Part shown: piece by piece, positions 44,852-52,488 of the stretch
How the letters are laid out: each line of letters starts with the position of its first letter
How positions within the stretch are numbered: the stretch's first letter is position 1
DNA from: SZUA-430 sp964638635
GTDB taxonomy: Bacteria; Pseudomonadota; Alphaproteobacteria; Micropepsales; Micropepsaceae
Assembly: GCA_964638635.1 (NCBI GenBank)
Contig: CAZXAQ010000010.1
Coordinates: 1 to 64,000 of the forward strand
Direction of reading: 5' to 3'
Length of the DNA stretch: 64,000 nucleotides
Notes under the pieces: model-generated
Told to the model about the DNA's origin: nothing
Database searches by the model: none
The model's input: only the letters and a program-made list of their open reading frames with translations
Made by a program: the position numbers and the translations under genes

Positions 44852-47092
44852 ATGTCGACCGAAGATCCTGGCAGTCTCTCGAACGCGCCCGACCCGTGGG
44901 ATCACGAACCCGTTCGCACGCGCCGCCCCTGGTGGTTCTGGCTCGCGACAGGCGTAGGCGGCATCGTACTCTTCTTCTCCGCCTGCTTCGTCGCTCTCTA
45001 CTATCTCTATGCGCCGAACCTGCCGATCACCGCCGACCGCCTCGGCGAGGTGAACCGCACGCCGTCGATCACACTTCTGGATTCCAACGGCAAGGTCTTC
45101 GCGACCCGCGGGGCCCGTTTCGGCTACCGGGTCAAGATGGAAGAAATGCCGCCCTATCTTCCGGCCGCCTTTATCGTGACCGAAGACCGCCGCTTCTACT
45201 CCCACTCCGGCGTCGATTACCGCGGCCTGCTGCGCGCGTTCATCACGAACTGGCGCGCGGGCGGCGTCGTCCAAGGCGGCTCGACCATCACCCAACAGCT
45301 CGCCAAGAACACGTTCTTGAAGCCCGAGCGCACCTGGTCGCGCAAATTCGAAGAGCTGTTCCTCTCCTTCTGGCTCGAGCGGCACTACTCGAAGGACGAG
45401 ATCCTGACGCTCTATCTGAATCGCATCTATCTCGGTTCGGGTGCCTACGGGGTCGACGCGGCCGCGCGCGAGTACTTCGGCAAGTCCGTGCGCGAGGTGT
45501 CGCTGGCCGAAGCCGCGATGCTGGCGGCGCTGACGCGGGCACCGTCGCGCTACTCGCCCGACGTCAACCTGAAGCTCGCCCAGCAGCGCGCCAACCTGGT
45601 GATCGACCTCCTGCACCAAGACGGTCAGATCAACGACGAGGACGCGCGCAAAGCCAAGAAGAAGCCCGCAACGCCCGTCCTCAAGGAAGGCGTCGAGAGC
45701 GCGAACTACTTCGCCGACTTCGTGATGGATCAGCTGGTCAAGCTCGACATCCGTCCCGACAAGGACCTGATTGTTCGCACGACGATCAACCCGAAGCTTC
45801 AATCGGCTGCCGAGCAAAACCTGGTCAAGATTTTGGAGCACGACGGCAAGAACCGCGGCGCGACGCAAGCGGCCCTGGTCGCCATGGAGCCGGACGGCGC
45901 CGTGCGCTCGATCGTCGGCGGCAAGGACTACACGAATTCGACGTTCAACCGCGCCTACCAAGCGCGCCGCCAGCCCGGCTCGTCGTTCAAACCGTTCGTC
46001 TACATGGCCGCACTGGAACACGGCCTGACGCCCGACGATATGCGCGAGGACGCGCCGTACGAAAGCAACGGCTGGAGCCCGCAGAACTACGATGGCTCGT
46101 ATCTCGGCGAAATCTCGCTGCGCGAAGCGCTGGCGAAGTCGATCAACACGGTCGCCGTGCGCGTCGCCGATGAAGTGGGCCGCCGCAAGGTCATTGGTGT
46201 GGCCCAGCGTCTCGGGATCTCATCCCCGCTCGAGCCGAACCGTTCGCTCCCGCTCGGCACTTCCGAGGTCACGTTGTTCGAGATGACGCGCGCCTTCGGC
46301 GCCTTCGCCAACAACGGCAACCGCGTCGATCCTTACGCGATCCTCGACGTCAAAACCTCCGACGGCACCGTGCTCTACCAGTATCGTGCGCCGCCGCCGA
46401 TCCCGGTCATGAACCAGCGCACGCTGGAAGAAATGAACCAGATGATGTTCGAGGTCGTGCAAACCGGCACCGGCCAGCGCGCGAACATCGACCCGCGTCC
46501 CGTCGCGGCGAAGACCGGCACCAGCCAGGAATGGCGCGACGCGTGGTTCGTGGGCTACACGGCCGACTTCATCACTGGCGTGTGGGTCGGAAACGACGAC
46601 AACGCGTCGATGAAGAAGGTCGTCGGCGGCAGCCTGCCGGCCAGCATCTGGAAGGCCTACATGCTGGCGGCCCACAAGAACATCCCGGTCCACAATCTGC
46701 CGGGGGTCGACATGTACGGCGACTCCTCCGATTCCTACGCGCAGAACGAACCCGACAATCCGTGGGTCGATCGCGACGGCGAGTACACCGAACGGCGCAG
46801 CCCCGACGACGATCGCGGCGTCATCGAAGACTTCTTCGACAGCCTCTTCGGAAACGGCGACGATCGCCGCCACAACGCGCCGCCGCCACCCCCTCCGCCG
46901 CCGCCACGCTACGTCCCGCAATCGAGCACGGACACGCCGGGCGCGGATGAAGGCGAGGTCGAAGCCAACGCGGACGCGGCGCCCGCCATTGCAGCCACGA
47001 CGAAACGCCGCCGCCACCCTGAGCCCGAACCCGAGCCCGAGGACCCGGCCGACCAACCCGACGCCGATTCGGACGCGCCGCCGCCGTACTAG
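44852..47092 (+). CDS. Penicillin-binding protein 1A, bifunctional glycosyltransferase/transpeptidase
   Basis: A 746-residue class A PBP. One membrane segment (about 30-55), then a GT51 domain with EDRRFYSHSGVD (catalytic E) and GGSTITQQLAKN, and a transpeptidase with SSFKP (SxxK), KSINT (SxN) and KTGTSQEW (KTG). It polymerises and cross-links peptidoglycan. The last 100 residues are a disordered tail, with a run of prolines and then acidic EPEPEPEDP repeats. I use ATG 44852; the earlier ATG 44822 and TTG 44789 give unlikely N-termini. Confidence 0.95.
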   Translation: MSTEDPGSLSNAPDPWDHEPVRTRRPWWFWLATGVGGIVLFFSACFVALYYLYAPNLPITADRLGEVNRTPSITLLDSNGKVFATRGARFGYRVKMEEMPPYLPAAFIVTEDRRFYSHSGVDYRGLLRAFITNWRAGGVVQGGSTITQQLAKNTFLKPERTWSRKFEELFLSFWLERHYSKDEILTLYLNRIYLGSGAYGVDAAAREYFGKSVREVSLAEAAMLAALTRAPSRYSPDVNLKLAQQRANLVIDLLHQDGQINDEDARKAKKKPATPVLKEGVESANYFADFVMDQLVKLDIRPDKDLIVRTTINPKLQSAAEQNLVKILEHDGKNRGATQAALVAMEPDGAVRSIVGGKDYTNSTFNRAYQARRQPGSSFKPFVYMAALEHGLTPDDMREDAPYESNGWSPQNYDGSYLGEISLREALAKSINTVAVRVADEVGRRKVIGVAQRLGISSPLEPNRSLPLGTSEVTLFEMTRAFGAFANNGNRVDPYAILDVKTSDGTVLYQYRAPPPIPVMNQRTLEEMNQMMFEVVQTGTGQRANIDPRPVAAKTGTSQEWRDAWFVGYTADFITGVWVGNDDNASMKKVVGGSLPASIWKAYMLAAHKNIPVHNLPGVDMYGDSSDSYAQNEPDNPWVDRDGEYTERRSPDDDRGVIEDFFDSLFGNGDDRRHNAPPPPPPPPPRYVPQSSTDTPGADEGEVEANADAAPAIAATTKRRRHPEPEPEPEDPADQPDADSDAPPPY

Positions 47093-47146
47093 CGCCGCGG
47101 CTCAGACGCAGCCTAGGATGCGCGTGCACCAGGGAGTCGCGGCCGC

Positions 47147-47722
47147 GTGAAGTTCTTTCTCAGACTCTTAGGCTCGATCGTCGCCGCGATCGTGCTCGGC
47201 CTTGGCAGCGCCTACGTCGCCGTTCGCAGTGCGATGCCGGCTGACTCGATCGTCAAGAACGGCCCGTGGTCGGCAAATCTGGCCGCCGGCGGAACGAACG
47301 CCGACGACTACACCCGCACCGCCGTCGCGATTGCGGGCCTGCTCGCCCTCAACAAGGACGAGACGATCTACTACGGCACGGAAAGCGACAGCGCCGGCGA
47401 ACCGTTCGACCCGAAATGCGCCTATCGCATCGAAGGCCGCGACCCCGACGCACGCTGGTGGAGCATCACCGCCTACGGCAAAGACCACTACCTGATCGAC
47501 AATCCCGCCAAGCGCTACTCGGTCAGCAAGACCAGCGTCGTCCGCAACCCCGACGGCGGTTTCGTGGTGCGCGTATCCGGAACGCCGGAAGCGCAAAACT
47601 GGATCGCCGCATCGCCCGACGGCTTCCAGCTGACGCTGCGCCTCTACAACCCGGGCAAAACCGTGACCGCCGATCCGGCCGGCGTGCCCCTTCCCTCGAT
47701 CGTGAAGGAAGCATGCTCGTGA
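47147..47722 (+). CDS. DUF1214 domain protein
   Basis: A 191-residue protein with one N-terminal membrane segment and a DUF1214 domain (YYGTESDSAGEPFDPKCAYRIEGRDPDARWWSITAYG). It begins with GTG, preceded by GGGAG. The following gene overlaps by ten bases and encodes the DUF1254 partner, so the two always act together in the envelope; their function is unknown. Confidence 0.85.
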   Translation: MKFFLRLLGSIVAAIVLGLGSAYVAVRSAMPADSIVKNGPWSANLAAGGTNADDYTRTAVAIAGLLALNKDETIYYGTESDSAGEPFDPKCAYRIEGRDPDARWWSITAYGKDHYLIDNPAKRYSVSKTSVVRNPDGGFVVRVSGTPEAQNWIAASPDGFQLTLRLYNPGKTVTADPAGVPLPSIVKEACS

Positions 47723-48243
47723 CCTGGCTGAAATGGGGCGCCTTCACACTCATCTTGGCCGCGATGATCCACTGGGCCACTGTCGCCACCGCGCCAAACC
47801 TGATCATGTCGCGCGCCATGTCGCAGATCGGGACCAAGGGATCGAACAAGATCTCCCACGGCGAGCGCGCGACCGCGGCCGCCCGAAAGATCGTGAAGCC
47901 AAGCCCGGACTTGCTCTATTCGCAGTGCGTCTTCGACGTGTCGAAGCGCCCGCTAAAAATCACGACCGCGGCACCGACGGACACCTATTGGTCCGTCGCG
48001 TTCTACGCCGCCAACACCGACAACTTTTACGTCCTGAACGACACCGAGGCGAAAGGCCAACCCGCGACGATCGTCCTGATGGGTGCCGGCCAAACCGTGC
48101 CGCCACAACCTGAAGGCACGCGCATCGTCACCGCACCCACGCCGCGCGGCATCGTTCTGTTCCGCACGCTCATCAACGACGACGCGCGAGAGGCCGAACT
48201 CGATCAACAGCGCCGCGCGGCGAATTGCGAACCGATGATGTAG
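47713..48243 (+). CDS. DUF1254 domain protein
   Basis: A 176-residue protein with an N-terminal membrane segment (about residues 4-24) and a DUF1254 domain (SQCVFDVSKRPLKITTAAPTDTYWSVAFYA). The ATG at 47713 overlaps the previous stop. Together with the DUF1214 protein it forms a conserved pair in alphaproteobacteria, probably an envelope complex. Confidence 0.85.
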   Translation: MLVTWLKWGAFTLILAAMIHWATVATAPNLIMSRAMSQIGTKGSNKISHGERATAAARKIVKPSPDLLYSQCVFDVSKRPLKITTAAPTDTYWSVAFYAANTDNFYVLNDTEAKGQPATIVLMGAGQTVPPQPEGTRIVTAPTPRGIVLFRTLINDDAREAELDQQRRAANCEPMM

Positions 48244-48305
48244 TTGGCCACCCCTGGCGTTTAAGCTAGGGTATGCGCCATCTGAACATTGCTCGGACGC
48301 ACCCC

Positions 48306-49355
48306 ATGCCTCGCTTTGGTCACCTCCTCGCGCTCGCGGCGCTCACGCTTCTGGCCTCCTGCGGCGAAGCGAAGAAGCCGGAAGAAGCGGCCGCCCCCAA
48401 ACCCGAACCGAAACTCACGAAGGTCACGTTCGTCACCGACTGGAAAGCGCAAGCCGAGCACGGCGGCTTCTACCAAGCGCTCGCGACCGGTCTCTACGAA
48501 AAGGCGGGCCTCGACGTGACGATCAAACAAGGCGGCCCCGCCGTGAACACGCCGCAGCTGATCGCCGCCGGCGCCACGGACTTCGCGATGGGCTCAAACT
48601 CGTTCCAACCGCTGAACCTCGTCGCCGCGGGCGGCGATGCCGTCGCGGTCGCCGCGATCTTCCAAAAGGACCCGCAAGTCCTGATCACCCACCCGCGCAA
48701 GGACATCGCCTCGATCGCAGACATGAAGGGCAAGGCGATCATGATCTCGGACGCGACGGTGTCCACGTGGTGGATATGGGCCAAGGCCCGCTACAAATTC
48801 GACGACAAACAGGTGCGCAAATACACGTTCAACCTCGCGCCGTTCCTGACCGACCCGAAGGCAATCCAGCAAGGCTACGTCACCTCGGAACCGTTCACGA
48901 TCGAAACCGAGGGCAAGATCAAGCCGCAAGTCTTCCTGCTCGCCGATTACGGTTATCCCGGCTACTCCAACTTCATCATGGCGCAAGGCAAAGACGTGCG
49001 CGACCGGCCGCAAATCGTGCAAGCCTTCGTCAACGCCTCGATCGACGGCTGGAACAGCTACCTCACCGGCGACCCAAGCCCCGCAAACGAGCTCATAAAA
49101 AAAGACAACCCCGAGATGACGGACGCGATCATCGCGCAAGCCATTACCCAGATGCGCGACCGCGGCATGGTCACCGGTGGCGATGCGGCAACGCTTGGCG
49201 TCGGCGCGATGACGGACGCGCGCTGGAAGACGTTCTTCTACATGATGAAAGAGGCGAAGGTCTACGACGACAAAGTCGACGTCGCGAGAGCTTACACGCT
49301 CGCCTTCGTCAACAAGGGGCACGGCGTCCCGGCACCGCCAACCAAAGAGCCATAA
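48306..49355 (+). CDS. ABC transporter substrate-binding lipoprotein (NMT1/SsuA-like)
   Basis: A 349-residue lipoprotein with lipobox LASC and a charged linker. The binding domain VTFVTDWKAQAEHGGFYQALATGLYEKAGLDVTIKQGGP is typical of SBPs for nitrate, sulfonates, thiamine or pyrimidine precursors. The ligand is unknown; no TPP riboswitch is visible upstream. I use ATG 48306; ATG 48273 is also possible. Repeat copy D and then the ATPase and permease genes follow. Confidence 0.88.
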   Translation: MPRFGHLLALAALTLLASCGEAKKPEEAAAPKPEPKLTKVTFVTDWKAQAEHGGFYQALATGLYEKAGLDVTIKQGGPAVNTPQLIAAGATDFAMGSNSFQPLNLVAAGGDAVAVAAIFQKDPQVLITHPRKDIASIADMKGKAIMISDATVSTWWIWAKARYKFDDKQVRKYTFNLAPFLTDPKAIQQGYVTSEPFTIETEGKIKPQVFLLADYGYPGYSNFIMAQGKDVRDRPQIVQAFVNASIDGWNSYLTGDPSPANELIKKDNPEMTDAIIAQAITQMRDRGMVTGGDAATLGVGAMTDARWKTFFYMMKEAKVYDDKVDVARAYTLAFVNKGHGVPAPPTKEP

Positions 49356-49360
49356 AAGTC

Positions 49361-49532
49361 CGTCATGGCCGGGCAAGCGAAGCGCGACCCGGCCACCCAG
49401 GGCAACGAGCGCTAACGTCTGAACGAGAGAGTGCGAAGGGTAACGAGAACAAGGTTATGATGATGATCCGCGTAGAAACCGCGCGCATGACCCCGGGTGG
49501 CCGGGTCGCGCTTCGCTTGCCCGGCCATGACG
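49361..49532. repeat. Dispersed palindromic repeat, copy D
   Basis: A 172-bp element with inverted ends (arm type with AAGCGAAGCGCGAC), placed between the SBP and ATPase genes of the ABC importer. It starts five bases after the SBP stop codon. The interior differs from copies B and C, so the arms are the conserved parts of this type. Confidence 0.9.
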
Positions 49533-49565
49533 ACGTAGGGGACAGCGAGACCAATATTTTTCCGG

Positions 49566-50315
49566 TTGGTGAGATTGCTGCTCTCGTTCGATAACGTTGG
49601 CAAAGCCTTTCCGAACGGCACGCTCGCGCTCGACCGCGTGAGCTTCGCCGTCGCCGCCGGCGAATTCGTCTCACTGGTCGGCCCGTCGGGCTGCGGCAAA
49701 AGCACGGCGCTGCGCCTCATCGCGGGCCTCACCGAACCGAGCACGGGCAAAGTTACTTGGACCGGCGCAAAGCCGCGCCTCGGCTTCGTCTTCCAAGATG
49801 CGGCGCTCATGCCGTGGGCAACAGTGGCCAAGAACGTCCGCCTGCCGCTCGAACTCGCGCAAACCGACGAAGCCACGGCCGACGCCCGCGTGCGGGACAC
49901 GCTCGAACTCGTCAGCCTCACGAAATTCGCGACGTCCTACCCGCGCGAACTGTCCGGCGGCATGCGCATGCGCGTCTCGATCGCCCGCGCGCTCGCGATG
50001 GACGCGTCGGTGCTCTTGATGGACGAACCGTTCGCCGCCCTCGACGAGCTCACGCGCGACCGGCTGAACGACGAACTGCGCGAGCTGTGGGCGGCAAAGA
50101 ACCTCACGATTATCTTCGTCACCCACTCCGTCTATGAAAGCGTCTACCTCTCCTCGCGCATCATCGTCATGAGCCCGCGCCCTGGCCGCGTGATCGCCGA
50201 CATCGCCATGGCCGAACCGAAAACGCGCGACCGCGACTTCCGCATGACCCCCGCCTACGGCGAGCGCTGCCGCCAAGTGCGCAGCGCGCTGCAGCTTGAG
50301 GCGGTGACATCATGA
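49566..50315 (+). CDS. ABC transporter ATP-binding protein
   Basis: A 249-residue ATPase of the nitrate/taurine type: Walker A GPSGCGKST, Q-loop FVFQDAALMPWATV, signature LSGGMRMRVSIARAL and Walker B VLLMDEPFAALDEL. It drives the permease encoded just downstream, with which it overlaps by four bases. No ATG is available near the start; TTG 49566, GTG 49569 or TTG 49575 are the options, 34 bases or more after repeat copy D. Confidence 0.94.
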   Translation: MVRLLLSFDNVGKAFPNGTLALDRVSFAVAAGEFVSLVGPSGCGKSTALRLIAGLTEPSTGKVTWTGAKPRLGFVFQDAALMPWATVAKNVRLPLELAQTDEATADARVRDTLELVSLTKFATSYPRELSGGMRMRVSIARALAMDASVLLMDEPFAALDELTRDRLNDELRELWAAKNLTIIFVTHSVYESVYLSSRIIVMSPRPGRVIADIAMAEPKTRDRDFRMTPAYGERCRQVRSALQLEAVTS

Positions 50316-51100
50316 ACCGCGAGCAGCTTTGGGCCTATGGCCTGCCTGCCCTCGTCGCCGTCGCGGTCTTGGCCGCGTGGGAGTGGCTCGTCTACGCCTT
50401 CGCTATCACCCCGTTCGTCCTCCCCGCACCCTCAGCCATTGTCGTCGCCGCCGTCGAAGATTGGAGCGCACTCATGGCGGCGGCGTGGATCACGATCCGC
50501 GTCACGATCATGGCGTTTATCATCGCCCTCGTGCTCGGCATCGCCTTCGCGGTCATCTTCGCGCAAAGCCGCACGATCGAGCGCGCACTGTTCCCCTACG
50601 CCGTGACCTTGCAAGTCACCCCGGTCGTGGCCATCGCGCCACTGATCCTAATCTGGGTCGGCCTCGACAACGCGGAGCGTGCTGTGCTGATCCTCGCCAC
50701 GATCGTCGCGTTCTTTCCGATCCTCGCGAACGCGACGCTGGGACTGCGCTCGGCCGACCGGCAGCTGCACGAACTGTTTGACCTCTATGGCGCCAGCCGC
50801 TGGCAGCGCCTCACGCGCCTGCAATTCCCCGCCGCCCTGCCGAACATCCTGACCGGCATGAAAATCTCCGGCGGCCTCGCCCTCATCGGCGCCGTCGTCG
50901 CCGAATTCGCCGCAGGCTCCGGCGCCTCCACCGGCCTCGCCTGGGTCATCTACCAAGCGGGCTTCAACCTAAAGATCGCGAAAGCCTTCGCGGCCTTAGC
51001 CCTACTTTCCGCCATCGGCATCGCGATCTACGCGCTGCTCTCCCTCCTCGAACGCCAAGCGCTGAAACACTGGCACGAGAGCGCCCGAGTGGATGAGTAA
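50312..51100 (+). CDS. ABC transporter permease
   Basis: A 262-residue integral membrane protein with about six segments. The EAA loop ELFDLYGASRWQRLTRLQFPAALPNI is the ATPase docking site. ATGA overlap with the ATPase gene marks a coupled operon. SBP, ATPase and permease form a complete importer of the SsuABC/TauABC type. Confidence 0.94.
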   Translation: MNREQLWAYGLPALVAVAVLAAWEWLVYAFAITPFVLPAPSAIVVAAVEDWSALMAAAWITIRVTIMAFIIALVLGIAFAVIFAQSRTIERALFPYAVTLQVTPVVAIAPLILIWVGLDNAERAVLILATIVAFFPILANATLGLRSADRQLHELFDLYGASRWQRLTRLQFPAALPNILTGMKISGGLALIGAVVAEFAAGSGASTGLAWVIYQAGFNLKIAKAFAALALLSAIGIAIYALLSLLERQALKHWHESARVDE

Positions 51101-51112
51101 ATCCAAAAAATC

Positions 51113-51317
51113 CGTCATGGCCGGGCAAGCGAAGCGCGACCCGGCCACCCAGGGTCACGATCTCAAGCGTCGAAATGATCCACACCAACGCGCAAAGTGC
51201 ATTTCGAACGGCACCCCTCAACCCTTCGCGTCTTGGCGTCTTGGCGTGAAATGATCGGCAATGCCTTGCGCGTGGCCCTGGGTGGCCGGGTCGCGCGTCG
51301 CGTGCCCGGCCATGACG
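51113..51317. repeat. Dispersed palindromic repeat, copy E
   Basis: A 205-bp element with inverted ends of the AAGCGAAGCGCGAC type, 12 bases after the permease stop. Its interior has CTCAAGCGT and then unrelated sequence. Copies D and E bracket the ATPase-permease pair. It also acts as the only structure between the permease and the convergent gene at 51345. Confidence 0.9.
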
Positions 51318-51344
51318 GACTTTTTTTGGTTTAGAGATTCCGGC

Positions 51345-51659
51345 TTAGCCGCCAAACCGTTTCGCCAGGCGCTCGCAAGACGACGTGCCGACCTCTCGTG
51401 CCCATGCCTCGGCCTGGTCGAGTTCTGGTTGCAGCTTTGCCAGCGCGTCGGCGTTCCACATTCCGCGTAACTCGCCCATCGGCAAGGCGTCGGTCTCCGA
51501 CTCGATCACAACGAACACTTTGAAATCGAGGTCGTGTTCGAGGCCGGCACGATAGCCGAGGCCCCATATCTTGCGCGCGCCTTCGATGAAAGACGTGGCA
51601 CCCGACAGCATCGCCTTGGCCGTCTGGCCGATCTCGCGGCGCGCTTTCTCGTCTGCCAT
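51345..51659 (-). CDS. Small hypothetical protein (possible DUF2489-like)
   Basis: A 104-residue soluble protein. AMLSGATSFIEGARKIWGL followed by DFKVFVVIESETDALPMGE and a C-terminal helical part resembles the layout of DUF2489 proteins, but this is weak and from memory. The start at 51659 (MADEKARRE) gives the best N-terminus; the frame upstream to 51950 has no ribosome site and is unlike coding sequence. No obvious partner. Confidence 0.5.
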   Translation of the reverse strand: MADEKARREIGQTAKAMLSGATSFIEGARKIWGLGYRAGLEHDLDFKVFVVIESETDALPMGELRGMWNADALAKLQPELDQAEAWAREVGTSSCERLAKRFGG

Positions 51660-51918
51660 GGCCGCCTGATCGGTCCGTCTGTTCGCATTTCTACCGCCAA
51701 GGCAATTCTTCGCCAACAGTGACTTTTTTTGGGGCCGCGCAGTAGCTGCGACAGGTTGGCAGCGACAATTTCCCGTTTGAAGAAAATTTGTTTCGCTTAT
51801 ATTGTCGTGTAAGCGATTTCGAGGGGCTTTGCGGTTCAGCTTGAAGGCCGAAGGGCACGCTGCTCGCGCCAACGCCACGAAGAGGGGCGCTACATCTCCG
51901 CCGCTTACCCCGTTACAT

Positions 51919-51987
51919 GTAACGGCGACGTAGCGGCTCTGTAACGGCATTTCTGGCGCAATTCCGCCAATGTAACGCTGTAACGGC
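51919..51987 (+). repeat. Cluster of four TGTAACG repeats
   Basis: TGTAACGGC occurs at 51919-51927, 51940-51948 and 51979-51987, and TGTAACGC at 51971-51978. Start spacings are 21, 31 and 8 bases. Short direct repeats of this density suggest repeated protein-binding sites. Confidence 0.5.
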
Positions 51988-52110
51988 TGGATTCACGCTG
52001 TATTTTGCCAAAGCGGCTCTAACACATGGAAAACAAAAGGAACTTTGCTCCTGCAATCGCCGAACCGATCGGCACCGGTCGAGCAGCACGCAAAGACCGC
52101 CAGGGATATA

Positions 52111-52145
52111 TTCACGTGAAATAATGTTGTTTAAATAATTTCACG
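52111..52145. promoter_or_regulatory. Inverted repeat with TTCACG/CGTGAA half-sites
   Basis: CGTGAAAT (52115-52122) and ATTTCACG (52138-52145) are a perfect eight-base inverted repeat with 15 bases between. TTCACGTGAA (52111-52120) is a full palindrome at its left edge. It lies directly upstream of the -35 box of the sulfite-reductase promoter, the place expected for an activator or repressor. Confidence 0.5.
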
Positions 52146-52152
52146 CAAAAAG

Positions 52153-52181
52153 TTGACAATAGCGCGTTGGCTCCCCATCCT
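52153..52181 (+). promoter_or_regulatory. Probable sigma-70-type promoter of the sulfite-reductase operon
   Basis: TTGACA (52153-52158) is a consensus -35 box. After 17 bases, CATCCT (52176-52181) is a weak -10. The DUF2849 start is 27 bases further down. A weak -10 below a strong -35 with an adjacent palindrome fits regulated transcription. Confidence 0.55.
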
Positions 52182-52207
52182 TAGGAAACAACAGGCACCC
52201 TCTTCGA

Positions 52208-52486
52208 ATGGCCCAGGTCCTCACAGCAAACCGCCTCAGCGACGGCGAGGTCGTGTACCTCGCGGCCGATGGCGCGTGGGTGGAGAGCATCGACCGGGCG
52301 CAGGCCCTCACGGGCGCCGAAGCGGACGCCGCGCTCGCCGCCGGTCAAACGGCCGAGCGCGAGCAGAAGATCGTGCACGCCTACCTGTTCGACATCACGC
52401 CCGATCGCCGCCCCGTGAAGATGCGCGAGATCATCCGCGCGGCGGGTCCGACCGTCCGCCGCGATCTCGGCAAGCAAGCGGGCTGA
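52208..52486 (+). CDS. DUF2849 domain protein
   Basis: A 92-residue small protein: LTANRLSDGEVVYLAADGAWVE at the start is characteristic of DUF2849, which in alphaproteobacteria is encoded immediately ahead of the sulfite or nitrite reductase. The molecular role is unknown; a link to siroheme enzyme assembly or electron supply is plausible. The cysI start lies two bases after its stop. Confidence 0.88.
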   Translation: MAQVLTANRLSDGEVVYLAADGAWVESIDRAQALTGAEADAALAAGQTAEREQKIVHAYLFDITPDRRPVKMREIIRAAGPTVRRDLGKQAG

Positions 52487-52488
52487 CG

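Larger units (their letters stand above)
51660..52207. other. 548-bp control region upstream of the sulfite-reductase operon
   Basis: The region holds a TGTAACG repeat cluster (51919-51987), TTCACG sites (51992, 52111, 52140 and the reverse CGTGAA at 52115) and a promoter (52153-52181). A hairpin-like TCGCTTA / TAAGCGA lies near 51800. A 32-codon frame (52026-52124, MENKRNFAPA) lacks a ribosome site and ends before the promoter; it is possible but unsupported. Confidence 0.5.

Noticed and set aside
48244..48305. Possible TPP riboswitch before the ABC substrate-binding gene
   Set aside because: The THI-box core sequences are not present and the leader is too short.
51919..51987. TGTAACG repeats as replication iterons
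   Set aside because: No replication initiator gene is nearby, spacings are irregular and the cluster lies before a metabolic operon; regulatory sites are more likely.
52026..52124. 32-codon frame MENKRNFAPA in the control region
   Set aside because: No ribosome site, located ahead of the operon promoter and composed mostly of regulatory repeat sequence.
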